64,000 bases of DNA from Rhodoluna sp. (lineage in GTDB: Bacteria > Actinomycetota > Actinomycetes > Actinomycetales > Microbacteriaceae): positions 62,001-126,000 of the forward strand of contig NZ_JAHEDV010000002.1 of the NCBI RefSeq assembly GCF_024641065.1, in the 5' to 3' direction. Of the stretch, positions 10,366 to 19,646 are shown piece by piece (position 1 is the stretch's first letter; each line of letters opens with the position of its first letter). The notes beneath the pieces are model-generated. The model was not told the DNA's origin and searched no databases. It saw only the letters and a list, made by a program, of their open reading frames with translations. The position numbers were made by a program, and so were the translations under genes.

Positions 10366-11208
10366 CTAAAAAGTGATTTCGATGTTGTCGATCAAACGGG
10401 TGGTGCCGACAACCGCAGCTATCAGCATCAATGCCCGCCCTTTGAATGAATCTGGGATGGTTTCAAAGGTGTCAGCATCGACCAAGGCAATGTAATCAAG
10501 TTTAGCCTCAGGCACCTGAGACATCACTGCTCTGGCTGATTCTAGGGCGATGCTCGGTTTCTGGGCGGTGGCGTGACCGGCTCGAATGGCCGCCGAAAGT
10601 TGCTCGGCAACCTGGTGCGATGCTGCGTCAAGGTATCGGTTGCGGCTTGAGAGCGCGAGGCCACTTGGCTCTCGAACAATCGGTGCGCTAACAATCTGAA
10701 GCTGCGGGTAGTCAGTCTTGGCCATGCGGCGAATAAGAAAGAGCTGCTGTGCATCTTTTGCACCGAAAATTGCAAAATCAGGTTTCACCAAATCAAAGAG
10801 TCTGGCAACCACTGTGAGCATTCCGTCAAAGTGACCGGGGCGGGCAGCGCCTTCATAGCGAGTACCGATCTCACCTGAAAATTTAGTGACTGGGGCTGGT
10901 TGGCCATCTGGATACATCACGTCAACAGTCGGTGCAAAAAGCAGGTTAGCGCCAACCGACTCAAGGCTTTCAATATCTGCATCTAGAGTGCGCGGATATT
11001 TTTCGAAGTCTTCACCAACACCAAATTGAAGCGGGTTAACAAAGATAGAGACCACCACAAAATCGGCGTGATTGCGAGCAGCCGAGATTAGTGACAGGTG
11101 ACCGGCGTGAAGCGCACCCATGGTTGGCACAAAAGCGATTTTCTTGCCGGTTGATTGGGCAGCCTCAATGGCAGCGGCGAGTGATGTTGCGTCGTTGACG
11201 GTCTGCAT
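10366..11208 (-). CDS. panC: Pantoate--beta-alanine ligase
   Basis: '[15 protein letters not shown]', 'FVNPLQFG', '[14 protein letters not shown]' motifs. Confidence 0.96.
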   Translation of the reverse strand: MQTVNDATSLAAAIEAAQSTGKKIAFVPTMGALHAGHLSLISAARNHADFVVVSIFVNPLQFGVGEDFEKYPRTLDADIESLESVGANLLFAPTVDVMYPDGQPAPVTKFSGEIGTRYEGAARPGHFDGMLTVVARLFDLVKPDFAIFGAKDAQQLFLIRRMAKTDYPQLQIVSAPIVREPSGLALSSRNRYLDAASHQVAEQLSAAIRAGHATAQKPSIALESARAVMSQVPEAKLDYIALVDADTFETIPDSFKGRALMLIAAVVGTTRLIDNIEITF

Positions 11209-11915
11209 TAATCCAATAATTCTTCTGGGTCGATTTGTTGATAACCATCGGCAAGTGCCTGTTCAACTGAACTTCTAATTAGCGGGCCAAGCACCGCGCG
11301 CGGGCTTTCAATGCCAGCTGATTCAAGAAGCCCAATGGCTTGGTTGACGATCATCCGTGAAAAATTATTTGCCACCGTGATTGCCTCGGCATAAGCATTG
11401 CGGTCGTCTTCGCCGATTGTGATTGGTTCGGCGCCCATCTCGATAACCAAAGCTTGGGCAATCGGCAACGCAATGTTGGGTGCAGAAACCGCAAAATAAC
11501 TTTCGCGAATTTTTACTAGATCGATGCTGGTTCCGGTGAAGGTCATGGCTGGGTGAATGGCAAGCGGAATAACACCCTGTTGAGCGGCCGACTGCAGAAC
11601 GCCGTAGCCAAATTCGCCTGCGGTGTGAGCAACTAATTGACCCGGGCGCCATAAACCGGCTTCGGCAAAACCAGTAACGGTAGGCGCGATTTGCTCAGCC
11701 GGAATAGCGAGCAGAACTAGGTCGGCCTGCTCAATGATGCTCGGCACTGGCAAGACTTTGACGCCTGGCAAAAGTGATTCGGCCCGTTCAATGTTGGCTG
11801 GGGTTGTGGTGGCAACTCCGATTATCTGGTGACCTGCCGAAGCAAGGGCCTGACCTAGAACTGCACCGACTGGGCCAGCGCCAATAATGCCTACCGAGAG
11901 CCTGCCGTTGTTCAC
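11208..11915 (-). CDS. Rossmann-like/DUF2520 domain protein (candidate NADP oxidoreductase)
   Basis: N-terminal GIIGAGPVGAVLGQAL dinucleotide-binding motif; 1-bp stop/start overlap with panC. Confidence 0.8.
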   Translation of the reverse strand: MNNGRLSVGIIGAGPVGAVLGQALASAGHQIIGVATTTPANIERAESLLPGVKVLPVPSIIEQADLVLLAIPAEQIAPTVTGFAEAGLWRPGQLVAHTAGEFGYGVLQSAAQQGVIPLAIHPAMTFTGTSIDLVKIRESYFAVSAPNIALPIAQALVIEMGAEPITIGEDDRNAYAEAITVANNFSRMIVNQAIGLLESAGIESPRAVLGPLIRSSVEQALADGYQQIDPEELLD

Positions 11916-12451
11916 GCTGGGTTCGCTTCGATGTTTTTGGCTCCACTTTGGCTGCTGGCTTCGCCATTCGAATCATCACGGATTCGGCACACGCGCTCAA
12001 TTACCCAGCCGGCAATGAGCATCAACAGGGCCCCGATTAGAGCCGCTAGGTTGTACCAAATTGCGGCCGTTATTACCGGCGCGCTCAATTGCAGCCAAAC
12101 CAGGCCGAGCTGCCAACCAAAGAAAATGGCTCCGGCAACTGCTATTGCTTTAGCAAGCAAAACTACGCGCACTGCATAGAACGGATTAATCAGAGTGCGA
12201 GGTTTGGCTGTTTTTGAAGCTGAGGCAAGTTTGGTTTTGCCTGCGCTTCGATAAGCGCGAATCATGGGCAATGCAAACAACACCAGCAAGATGGCGATCA
12301 GCGGAAGGGTGATTATGAGGCTCAGCGTTGCGATTGGCACCTGGCCGCCGCTGGCAACAATCAACTTTGGCACCAGGTAGCCGGCGGTCGTTGAAATTAC
12401 TGCCCAGGCAAGAAGCGTCTGAAATTTAGTTGGTTTCACTTGACCGGCCAA
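11912..12451 (-). CDS. DUF3180-type membrane protein
   Basis: 179 aa, four hydrophobic segments; position between folK and a DUF2520 gene is typical of actinobacteria. Confidence 0.75.
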   Translation of the reverse strand: MAGQVKPTKFQTLLAWAVISTTAGYLVPKLIVASGGQVPIATLSLIITLPLIAILLVLFALPMIRAYRSAGKTKLASASKTAKPRTLINPFYAVRVVLLAKAIAVAGAIFFGWQLGLVWLQLSAPVITAAIWYNLAALIGALLMLIAGWVIERVCRIRDDSNGEASSQSGAKNIEANPA

Positions 12452-12933
12452 ACCTGATTCTTCAGTGGCTCAGCAAGAGCTGCGACTGAGCCGTATCCGG
12501 GCAAAATTGCATCTGGTTCAAGCATCGCCCAAGGTACCAAAACAAAGGCCCGCTCAAAAGCTCGAGGGTGCGGAATGGTGAGTTCTTTGGTTGCTTTCAA
12601 AACATCGCCATAGGTAATGATGTCGATGTCGAGAGTGCGCGAACCCCAACGTTCAACACGAATTCGCCCGTGCTCGGTTTCGATTCTTCGAATCTCGGCA
12701 AGCAGCTCTTTTGGCTTCAACGTTGTGTCGATGCGAACCACGCCGTTGTAGTAGTTGGGTTTGGTTTCATCTAAACCAGCCTCGGTCATTGCGGCTGACT
12801 CGACCAATGGCGAGCACATCACACCCTTGATTCCAGGCGTAACGGCAAGTGACTTTAGTGCCGAGCGAATAGTCTTGCGGCGTTTGCCGAGGTTTCCGCC
12901 GATGGCCAAGATTGCCCGAACCGATTCAGCCAT
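12436..12933 (-). CDS. folK: 2-amino-4-hydroxy-6-hydroxymethyldihydropteridine diphosphokinase
   Basis: 'AILAIGGNLGKRRKTIRSAL', 'RWGSRTLDIDIITYGD', 'IPHPRAFERAFVLVPWA'. Confidence 0.96.
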   Translation of the reverse strand: MAESVRAILAIGGNLGKRRKTIRSALKSLAVTPGIKGVMCSPLVESAAMTEAGLDETKPNYYNGVVRIDTTLKPKELLAEIRRIETEHGRIRVERWGSRTLDIDIITYGDVLKATKELTIPHPRAFERAFVLVPWAMLEPDAILPGYGSVAALAEPLKNQVWPVK

Positions 12934-13325
12934 TACTTGTCTTTCTTGGCTTTTACGGTGACCGAGACATCCTTGAATTCATAGATGATTGGCGCGTTTG
13001 GCTTGTGAACTGTGATCTCAGCTTTTTGAACCGGGCCAGCAGGGCCACCCCAGTTGAGCACGAGGTCGAGCAGTCGTTGAGCAAGAGTTTCAAGAAGGTC
13101 GACCGGCTGCTGCTTGACGTTGTCGACGATGGCTTTGGCTAAGTCGCCGTAGTGCACAGTGTGATTTAGGTCGTCGTTGAAAGCAGCGCGATCGCCCTCG
13201 ATCCAGACGGTTGCGTCAACATAAAAGTCTTGGCCATTCTGGCGCTCAAAATCGAAAACACCGTGGTGCGCATAAACACGCAAGCCAGTTAGCTTGATCT
13301 TGTGGCGCTGTGGTTTTGAACTCAT
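12933..13325 (-). CDS. folB: Dihydroneopterin aldolase
   Basis: 'LTGLRVYAHHGVFDFERQNGQDFYVD' family signature. Confidence 0.95.
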   Translation of the reverse strand: MSSKPQRHKIKLTGLRVYAHHGVFDFERQNGQDFYVDATVWIEGDRAAFNDDLNHTVHYGDLAKAIVDNVKQQPVDLLETLAQRLLDLVLNWGGPAGPVQKAEITVHKPNAPIIYEFKDVSVTVKAKKDK

Positions 13326-13328
13326 GAT

Positions 13329-14213
13329 TCAACTCTGCCCTTTGGCTTGATTCTCGGCAACTCGCAACGCCTCGACCACGGCAATGGCATCACTGGTGGC
13401 AATCACGTTGTGAACGCGAACTCCCCAGATTTTGCGCTGAAGAAGAAGTGCGGTCAGAACGGCAGTGGCAAGGTCTCGGCGATCGTTTGAAATTTGCTCT
13501 GCGCCATCAAGGTCGGTTTCGAGTATCCCCGCGATGAACCGCTTGCGACTTGCACCAACCAAAATCGGTAGGTCGAGTTTTTCAAGTTCATCAAGCCTGG
13601 CGACTAACTGCCAGTTTTGCTGCATGTCTTTGGCAAAACCTAGGCCCGGATCAACGATGATGCGATTGCGGCTAATGCCGGCTGCCATGGCGGCATCAAC
13701 TCGCTGCTGAATTTCAAGTGCTACTTCGCGAGCGATGTCGTCGTATTGGTTGTTTTTATCCATCTCGGTGCTGAAACCGCGCCAGTGAGAAATCACAACT
13801 TTTGCACCGGTAGCCGCAACTAAATCAAACATCTTTTCGTCCGCTAAACCGCCTGATACATCGTTGATGATTGACGCTCCAGCGGCAACTGCAGCCAAGG
13901 CCGTTGTGGCATTCATGGTGTCGATACTGATGAGCACGTCTCGGCGATTGATCGACGCCAACTCGGCAGCAATGGCTTCGATTACTGGAACCACTCGCGC
14001 TAGCTCGACCGCCGGGGCCACTCGGGTTGCACCAGGGCGAGTCGATTCGCCACCAACGTCGATGATGTTTGCACCGCCCAAGACCAGTAGGCGGGCGTGA
14101 ACAAGTGCTGATTGCACGGATGTGTACTCGCCGCCATCGCTAAACGAATCAGGAGTCACATTGAGAACTCCCATAACCATTGGCTTCACGAAGGTCATGG
14201 AGTTTTGGCTCAC
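13329..14213 (-). CDS. folP: Dihydropteroate synthase
   Basis: 'MGVLNVTPDSFSDGG', 'DVGGESTRPGA', 'DPGLGFAKD'. Confidence 0.97.
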   Translation of the reverse strand: MSQNSMTFVKPMVMGVLNVTPDSFSDGGEYTSVQSALVHARLLVLGGANIIDVGGESTRPGATRVAPAVELARVVPVIEAIAAELASINRRDVLISIDTMNATTALAAVAAGASIINDVSGGLADEKMFDLVAATGAKVVISHWRGFSTEMDKNNQYDDIAREVALEIQQRVDAAMAAGISRNRIIVDPGLGFAKDMQQNWQLVARLDELEKLDLPILVGASRKRFIAGILETDLDGAEQISNDRRDLATAVLTALLLQRKIWGVRVHNVIATSDAIAVVEALRVAENQAKGQS

Positions 14214-14764
14214 TTAGAAATCAGTCCCATGACTTCGGCACGCGAAGCAGGTTCTGCATAGATTCCGCGGGCAGCCATGGTGATGGTGTTAGCTTCAGGC
14301 TGTCGAGCACCTCGAGAAACAACACAGTGGTGGCGAGCCTGAATTACCACGACAACACCCTTGGTTCCTAGGCCTTCTTCAAGCGCATCGGCAATCTGCG
14401 CAGTTAGGTTCTCTTGCAACTGCGGGCGAGCAGCAACAATTTCAACCAGCTTTGGCAACCGGCCAAGACCGACCACTCGGTCAGAAGGCAAATAGGCGAT
14501 GTGTGCAACACCGGTGAACGGCAACAGGTGGTGCTCGCAAATTGAAACAAAGTCGATATCTTTGAGAATCACAACATCGGTGTGTTCTGCCTCAAAGGTG
14601 TCACTCAGTGCAATGCGAGCGTCTACCCCAACACCTTTGAAAAATTCTGCATACGCTTCAGCGACCTTTTGCGGGGTGGCTTGAAGCTCATCCCGGTTTG
14701 GGTCTTCTCCGATTGCCGAGAGTAATTCGACAACCGCAGCCTGAATGCGTGCAGAATCAATCAT
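14210..14764 (-). CDS. folE: GTP cyclohydrolase I
   Basis: 'SICEHHLLPFTGVAHIAYLPSDRVVGLGRLPKLVEI'; 'RHHCVVSRGARQP'. Confidence 0.97.
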   Translation of the reverse strand: MIDSARIQAAVVELLSAIGEDPNRDELQATPQKVAEAYAEFFKGVGVDARIALSDTFEAEHTDVVILKDIDFVSICEHHLLPFTGVAHIAYLPSDRVVGLGRLPKLVEIVAARPQLQENLTAQIADALEEGLGTKGVVVVIQARHHCVVSRGARQPEANTITMAARGIYAEPASRAEVMGLISK

Positions 14765-16816
14765 TTATTTCTCAGATGTCTTCTTAGCTGCCGGCTTGCT
14801 TGGTGCTGACTTAGCGGCCGGCTTGCGCACTGCAGGCTTTTTGGCCGCTGGCTTTGCAGCAACTTCAGCCTTCTTCGCGGCAGCAGCTGCTGCCTTTGCC
14901 TTAGCAGCTGAAGAACCCTTGACCGGAATAGCGATAGGGCCCTGCTTTGAAACTGGACGAGTCTTCTTTGATAGCCACTGGCTGCGAAGCGGAAGCTTCT
15001 TAACCGGCTTGAAGATCTGAGCGATATCTTCTGCTTGAAGAGTCTCGCGCTCCATCAGTTGCTTAGCCATTTCATCCAAGACCTTGCGGTTCTGGTTCAG
15101 AGCCTTGTAAGCCTCATCGTGAGCCGCGTCGAGAATTGCACGAACCTCGGCGTCAATCTGCTGGGCAGTTGCCTCAGAGTATTCGCGAGCCTGAGCCATG
15201 TCGCGACCGATGAAAACTTCGCCCCCACCGCCAAAGCTCACGGCACCGAGTGTCGATGAGAAACCATACTTGGTGACCATCTCGCGGGCAATGTGGGTTG
15301 CCTTCTCGAAGTCATTTGACGCACCGGTGGTTGGGTCGTGGAACACGATTTCTTCAGCAACGCGGCCACCCATTGCGTAGGCAATCTGGTCTAGCAGCTG
15401 GTTGCGTGAAACGCTGTAACGGTCTTCAAGTGGCAACACCATGGTGTAGCCAAGAGCACGGCCGCGAGGCAAAATGGTGACCTTTGAAACTGGGTCGCTG
15501 TGGTTCAGCGAAGCAGCAACCAGTGCGTGGCCAGCCTCGTGATATGCGGTGTTCAGGCGCTCACGGTCTTGCATCAAACGGGTCTTCTTCTGAGGCCCTC
15601 CGATGACTCGGTCAATGGCTTCATCCAAGGTAGCAGCGGTGATTTCTGACTCGTTCTGACGAGCGGTCAAAAGCGCAGCCTCGTTTAGAACGTTGGCCAG
15701 GTCGGCACCGGTGAAACCAGGCGTGCGTCTTGCAACCGAAGCCATGTCGACGTCAGCAGCAATTGGCTTGCCCTTTGCGTGAACCTTCAGGATCTGTTCG
15801 CGACCTAGTTGGTCAGGTGCGCCAACGCCGATCTGTCGGTCAAATCGACCTGGGCGCAGCAATGCTGGGTCAAGAATGTCAGGTCGGTTGGTTGCCGCGA
15901 TCAAAATCACGTTAGTCTTGGTGTCAAAACCATCCATCTCAACCAGCAACTGGTTCAGAGTTTGCTCACGCTCGTCGTTACCGCCGCCGATTCCAGCGCC
16001 TCGGTGGCGACCAACTGCATCGATTTCGTCAACAAAGATGATGGCTGGGGCAGCCTGCTTGGCCTGCTCAAACAAATCGCGAACGCGTGATGCACCAACA
16101 CCAACAAACATTTCTACGAAGTCTGAACCTGAGATGGCGAAGAATGGAACACCCGCTTCACCAGCAACGGCCTTAGCCACCAAAGTCTTACCGGTTCCCG
16201 GAGGGCCATAAAGCAAAACACCGCGAGGAATCTTTGCGCCCAACTTCTGAAACTTCTCAGGCTCTTTCAAGAACTCTTTGATTTCTTGTAGTTCTTCTAG
16301 TGCCTCGTCAGTGCCAGCAACGTCTGCAAAAGTCACGTTTGACTGCTCTTTGTTAACCAACTTGGCTTTCGACTTGCCAAAGTTCATCACCTTGCTGTTG
16401 CCGCCCTGAAGGCCCGACATCAAGAACCAGAAAATTGCACCAATGATCACGAACGGAAGCAATGTTCCAAGAAGAGCCAAGAACCAAGGGGTCTTCTGAA
16501 CGTCATCGTTGAAGCCCTTGCTGATCTTTGCAGCGGCAATTGCCTCGGTAACCTGCGCACCTCGAGCAGCCACGTAATAGAACTGAACGTCTTTGCCGTA
16601 CTTTGAATCGGCGGTGGTCAGGGTTACATCAACGCGCTGGTCGGTGCCAAGGATGACAACCTTCTCGGCCTTGCCATCAGCGATCAGCTGAAGGCCATAA
16701 GCGGTGTCAACCTGTTTTACGGTTGAGCTGTTGATCATTGAAGAGCCGATCAACAGAACCATTACAGCGACAAAAATCCATACAAATGGGCCGCTAAGCA
16801 GTTTCTTGAAGTTCAT
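14765..16816 (-). CDS. ftsH: ATP-dependent zinc metalloprotease FtsH
   Basis: 683 aa; Walker [17 protein letters not shown] zinc motif; Ala/Lys/Pro-rich C-terminal tail. Confidence 0.97.
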   Translation of the reverse strand: MNFKKLLSGPFVWIFVAVMVLLIGSSMINSSTVKQVDTAYGLQLIADGKAEKVVILGTDQRVDVTLTTADSKYGKDVQFYYVAARGAQVTEAIAAAKISKGFNDDVQKTPWFLALLGTLLPFVIIGAIFWFLMSGLQGGNSKVMNFGKSKAKLVNKEQSNVTFADVAGTDEALEELQEIKEFLKEPEKFQKLGAKIPRGVLLYGPPGTGKTLVAKAVAGEAGVPFFAISGSDFVEMFVGVGASRVRDLFEQAKQAAPAIIFVDEIDAVGRHRGAGIGGGNDEREQTLNQLLVEMDGFDTKTNVILIAATNRPDILDPALLRPGRFDRQIGVGAPDQLGREQILKVHAKGKPIAADVDMASVARRTPGFTGADLANVLNEAALLTARQNESEITAATLDEAIDRVIGGPQKKTRLMQDRERLNTAYHEAGHALVAASLNHSDPVSKVTILPRGRALGYTMVLPLEDRYSVSRNQLLDQIAYAMGGRVAEEIVFHDPTTGASNDFEKATHIAREMVTKYGFSSTLGAVSFGGGGEVFIGRDMAQAREYSEATAQQIDAEVRAILDAAHDEAYKALNQNRKVLDEMAKQLMERETLQAEDIAQIFKPVKKLPLRSQWLSKKTRPVSKQGPIAIPVKGSSAAKAKAAAAAAKKAEVAAKPAAKKPAVRKPAAKSAPSKPAAKKTSEK

Positions 16817-16841
16817 GAGTGAGGTCTAGCCTCATTCCTTT

Positions 16842-17393
16842 CTAGGAGTAAACAGCTGGTGAGAGAATGGCCACACCTTTTAGGGTGCGGTATTTCTCGC
16901 TGTAGTCGAGGCCATAGCCAACGACGAATTCATTCGGAATATCAAAACCGACAAGTGAGACATTTACTTCCACTTTTGCGGCAGCAGGTTTGCGAAGCAG
17001 TGCAACAACCTCAACTGAGGCTGCGCCTCGAGCCTCAAGATTGCCGACTAACCAGCTCAGAGTTAGACCTGAGTCGATGATGTCTTCAATGATCACAACG
17101 TGACGGCCGAGCACGTCAGCATCCAAGTCTTTAAGAATTCGAACCACGCCTGAAGATACGGTGCCTGAACCGTATGAAGAAACAGCCATCCAGTCCATCG
17201 ATACCGGAATCTGCATTGCACGCGAGATGTCAGCCATGAACATGACTGCGCCCTTTAGAACACCAACCAGAAGCAGGTCTTTGTCTGCGTATTTTTCATC
17301 CAGGGCGGCTGCAAGCTCTGCCACTCGGGTGTTGATCTGTTCTTCAGTAACAAGAATTTCGGTGATCTGATCTTCTACCTGTGAAAGGTCCAC
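16842..17393 (-). CDS. hpt: Hypoxanthine phosphoribosyltransferase
   Basis: PRPP motif 'VVIIEDIIDSGLTL'; 'GVLKGAVMFMADISR'. Confidence 0.95.
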   Translation of the reverse strand: MDLSQVEDQITEILVTEEQINTRVAELAAALDEKYADKDLLLVGVLKGAVMFMADISRAMQIPVSMDWMAVSSYGSGTVSSGVVRILKDLDADVLGRHVVIIEDIIDSGLTLSWLVGNLEARGAASVEVVALLRKPAAAKVEVNVSLVGFDIPNEFVVGYGLDYSEKYRTLKGVAILSPAVYS

Positions 17394-18407
17394 TTAGCAG
17401 GCTCCTGGTTTGAGGGTTTTAGTGGTTGTCAGGGTGATGCGATCACCCAGACGTTCTACTCTAACGCCTGGCAGGGTTAGCGGTTTCTGCCCGTGCCAGC
17501 GGTCAACCAGGTCGTCAACCGCAAGGATGTGCACTCGCGCAAAGGTTGGTGCCGCCAAGACCTCGAGGCAACGGGCTAAAACACGGTGTCTCAGGGCAAG
17601 CGACAGGTTTTTGAACCCGTCAACCGGCAGGCTGAGCGACTTTGAATCGGTGCTGACAAGTTCGCTATAGGCAGACTCGGCGAGCGCCGACAGCACCTCT
17701 TCGTCTTCGCGAAATTGATCGGCTGTGCGGGCAAGGGCTGATGCGACTCCGGGGCCTAACTCTGCCTCGAGTGTCGGTAGCAAGTTTTTGCGAACTCGCA
17801 CCCGCGCATAGTGTTCGTCTTGGTTCATTGGGTCTAGCCAAAAACTAAGGTCACTGTCGGTGCAAAAAGCTTCGGTGGTTTGACGGGTAAGTGCCAACAT
17901 TGGCCTCAAATAGCGACCACTAACCGAGGCCATTCCCTGCAGCGAGCGCGCACCCGAACCGCGTGCCAGACCCAGCAGCACGGTTTCGGCTTGATCATCA
18001 AGGGTGTGACCCAAAAGAACCGCAACGGCACCGAATTCATCGGCAGCGGCGTTTAGTGCTTCATAGCGAGCATCTCGGGCTGCAGCTTCGGGGCCACCGG
18101 TATTGCCAACTGAAACTGTTTTGATAAGAACGGGGTCTAGGCCGAGGTTGATTAATTGATCAGCTACCTTGGCGGCAACTTCAGCCGAACCCGATTGCAT
18201 CTGGTGATCAACGATCACGGCACCGGCACGGATTGTTGCACGTGGTGCCTCAAAGGCCAGTGCAGCGGCTAGGGCTAGTGAGTCAGCGCCGCCAGAACAA
18301 GCAACCAGTACGAGTTGGCCTTCAGCAACCGAAGCTTGTTCAAGGCTTTCGCGCACGGCACGACGAACATCGGCAATTGCCGGGGTCAGTCGGGGGCGAA
18401 TAGTCAC
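17394..18407 (-). CDS. tilS: tRNA(Ile)-lysidine synthase
   Basis: PP-loop 'VACSGGADSLALAAAL'; 'LGHTLDDQAETVLLGLARGSGARSLQGM'. Confidence 0.95.
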   Translation of the reverse strand: MTIRPRLTPAIADVRRAVRESLEQASVAEGQLVLVACSGGADSLALAAALAFEAPRATIRAGAVIVDHQMQSGSAEVAAKVADQLINLGLDPVLIKTVSVGNTGGPEAAARDARYEALNAAADEFGAVAVLLGHTLDDQAETVLLGLARGSGARSLQGMASVSGRYLRPMLALTRQTTEAFCTDSDLSFWLDPMNQDEHYARVRVRKNLLPTLEAELGPGVASALARTADQFREDEEVLSALAESAYSELVSTDSKSLSLPVDGFKNLSLALRHRVLARCLEVLAAPTFARVHILAVDDLVDRWHGQKPLTLPGVRVERLGDRITLTTTKTLKPGAC

Positions 18408-18425
18408 ACTCAGAGTTTGCCAGAA

Positions 18426-19646
18426 CTACTCGTTGGTTGGAACGTCTAGGTCTTCTAGAGCCTGTGGCATGCCAAGACGCCAGCCCTGGCCAAAGTGAAC
18501 CCCGAGTCGCTGACACAGCTCTAGGTCTTCTTGGGTTTCAATTCCTTCACAAACAACACGAGCGTTCAGCATCGAAGCCATCTCGAGGCCAATTTTCATC
18601 ATTGACTCGACTGCCTGAGGGGTTGCCAAGCGCAACAGGCCTTTGTCCATCTTTAGGTAGTCAACTGGCAGGTGGCTGAGCACGTTGAGATTCGTCTCAC
18701 CACGGCCAAAATCGTCAATCGCAATTTGAACGCCCACCTCACGCAATCTGATGCAGGTCTTGGCAACTTCTTGAACATTTTCAATAACTGCGGTCTCAGT
18801 TAGTTCAAGAACCAACCCTCCGGTGCCGTACTGCCCTGACTCGACCATCTCGACAATTTCGTTCACAAAATTCTCGTCAGATTCGAGCGTTACTGCACTC
18901 GCATTGATGCCGACAAGTAGCCCTAACTCGGTGGCTGCGACTGCTGATTGCTTCAACGCCCAGTAGTCGATGATTTGAACGACGCCCAATTCTTCAGCCA
19001 CTGGAATAAAGATCTCTGGGCTAACTAATCCAAAGTCAGGCACGTTCCAACGCACCAAAGATTCATAGCCGCCAACCTCGAGCGTTGAGAGCTCAACCAC
19101 TGGTTGCAACACCCAACTAAAGCCAGGCGGAACCGTGTCGGTCATCGACAACTTGCTGAGCAGCTTGCGAACTTCGTATTGCACTGCGATTTCGTCGTGA
19201 TAGACCGTAGATTTGCCTGAGCGGCTTGAAACTGAGAGAGCTTTATTGGTCTTGAGAATTACTTTTTCGATGTCTTCTTTGTCGGCCGCGCTCACCATTG
19301 CTAAACCGATTGAAAACTCGATTCGAACCGGCCAGTGAGTTTCTTTATTGATTCTGGCTAGTGCATCTTCGAGTTTGCCCAAATAATCTTTAGCAACTGT
19401 CGTCGAAAGAGTTAGACAGGCATAAATCGATGGGCTAACCACACCAACAGCGCGGTGGTAGTCGAACTCCAAAAGCAGCTTTCGAACCTCGTTGATGACT
19501 CGATCGCCCATATCTGGGCCAAATTCGGCGTTGATGTTGGGCAAGTTGTCTATCTGAATCTTCGAATAAAGGCCATCGGATTTCCGTAGTTCCTTTGTTG
19601 CGAGCTGCACGAATTCTGGCCTCGTGAGTAATGCTTTAGCGCTCAC
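18426..19646 (-). CDS. EAL-domain c-di-GMP phosphodiesterase with degenerate GGDEF
   Basis: EAL motifs YESLVRW, LVLELTET, IDDFGRGETNLNVL, YLKMDK, CEGIET, FGQGWRLGMP. GTG at 19646 forms a GTGA overlap with the upstream gene's stop; the track lists the ORF to 19679. Confidence 0.88.
   Translation of the reverse strand: MSAKALLTRPEFVQLATKELRKSDGLYSKIQIDNLPNINAEFGPDMGDRVINEVRKLLLEFDYHRAVGVVSPSIYACLTLSTTVAKDYLGKLEDALARINKETHWPVRIEFSIGLAMVSAADKEDIEKVILKTNKALSVSSRSGKSTVYHDEIAVQYEVRKLLSKLSMTDTVPPGFSWVLQPVVELSTLEVGGYESLVRWNVPDFGLVSPEIFIPVAEELGVVQIIDYWALKQSAVAATELGLLVGINASAVTLESDENFVNEIVEMVESGQYGTGGLVLELTETAVIENVQEVAKTCIRLREVGVQIAIDDFGRGETNLNVLSHLPVDYLKMDKGLLRLATPQAVESMMKIGLEMASMLNARVVCEGIETQEDLELCQRLGVHFGQGWRLGMPQALEDLDVPTNE

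Noticed and set aside
14765-14930. Alanine/lysine codon repeats in the ftsH 3' end as a DNA repeat or CRISPR-like array
   Set aside because: The repetitiveness is at protein level in a continuous reading frame; no regular DNA repeat/spacer pattern.
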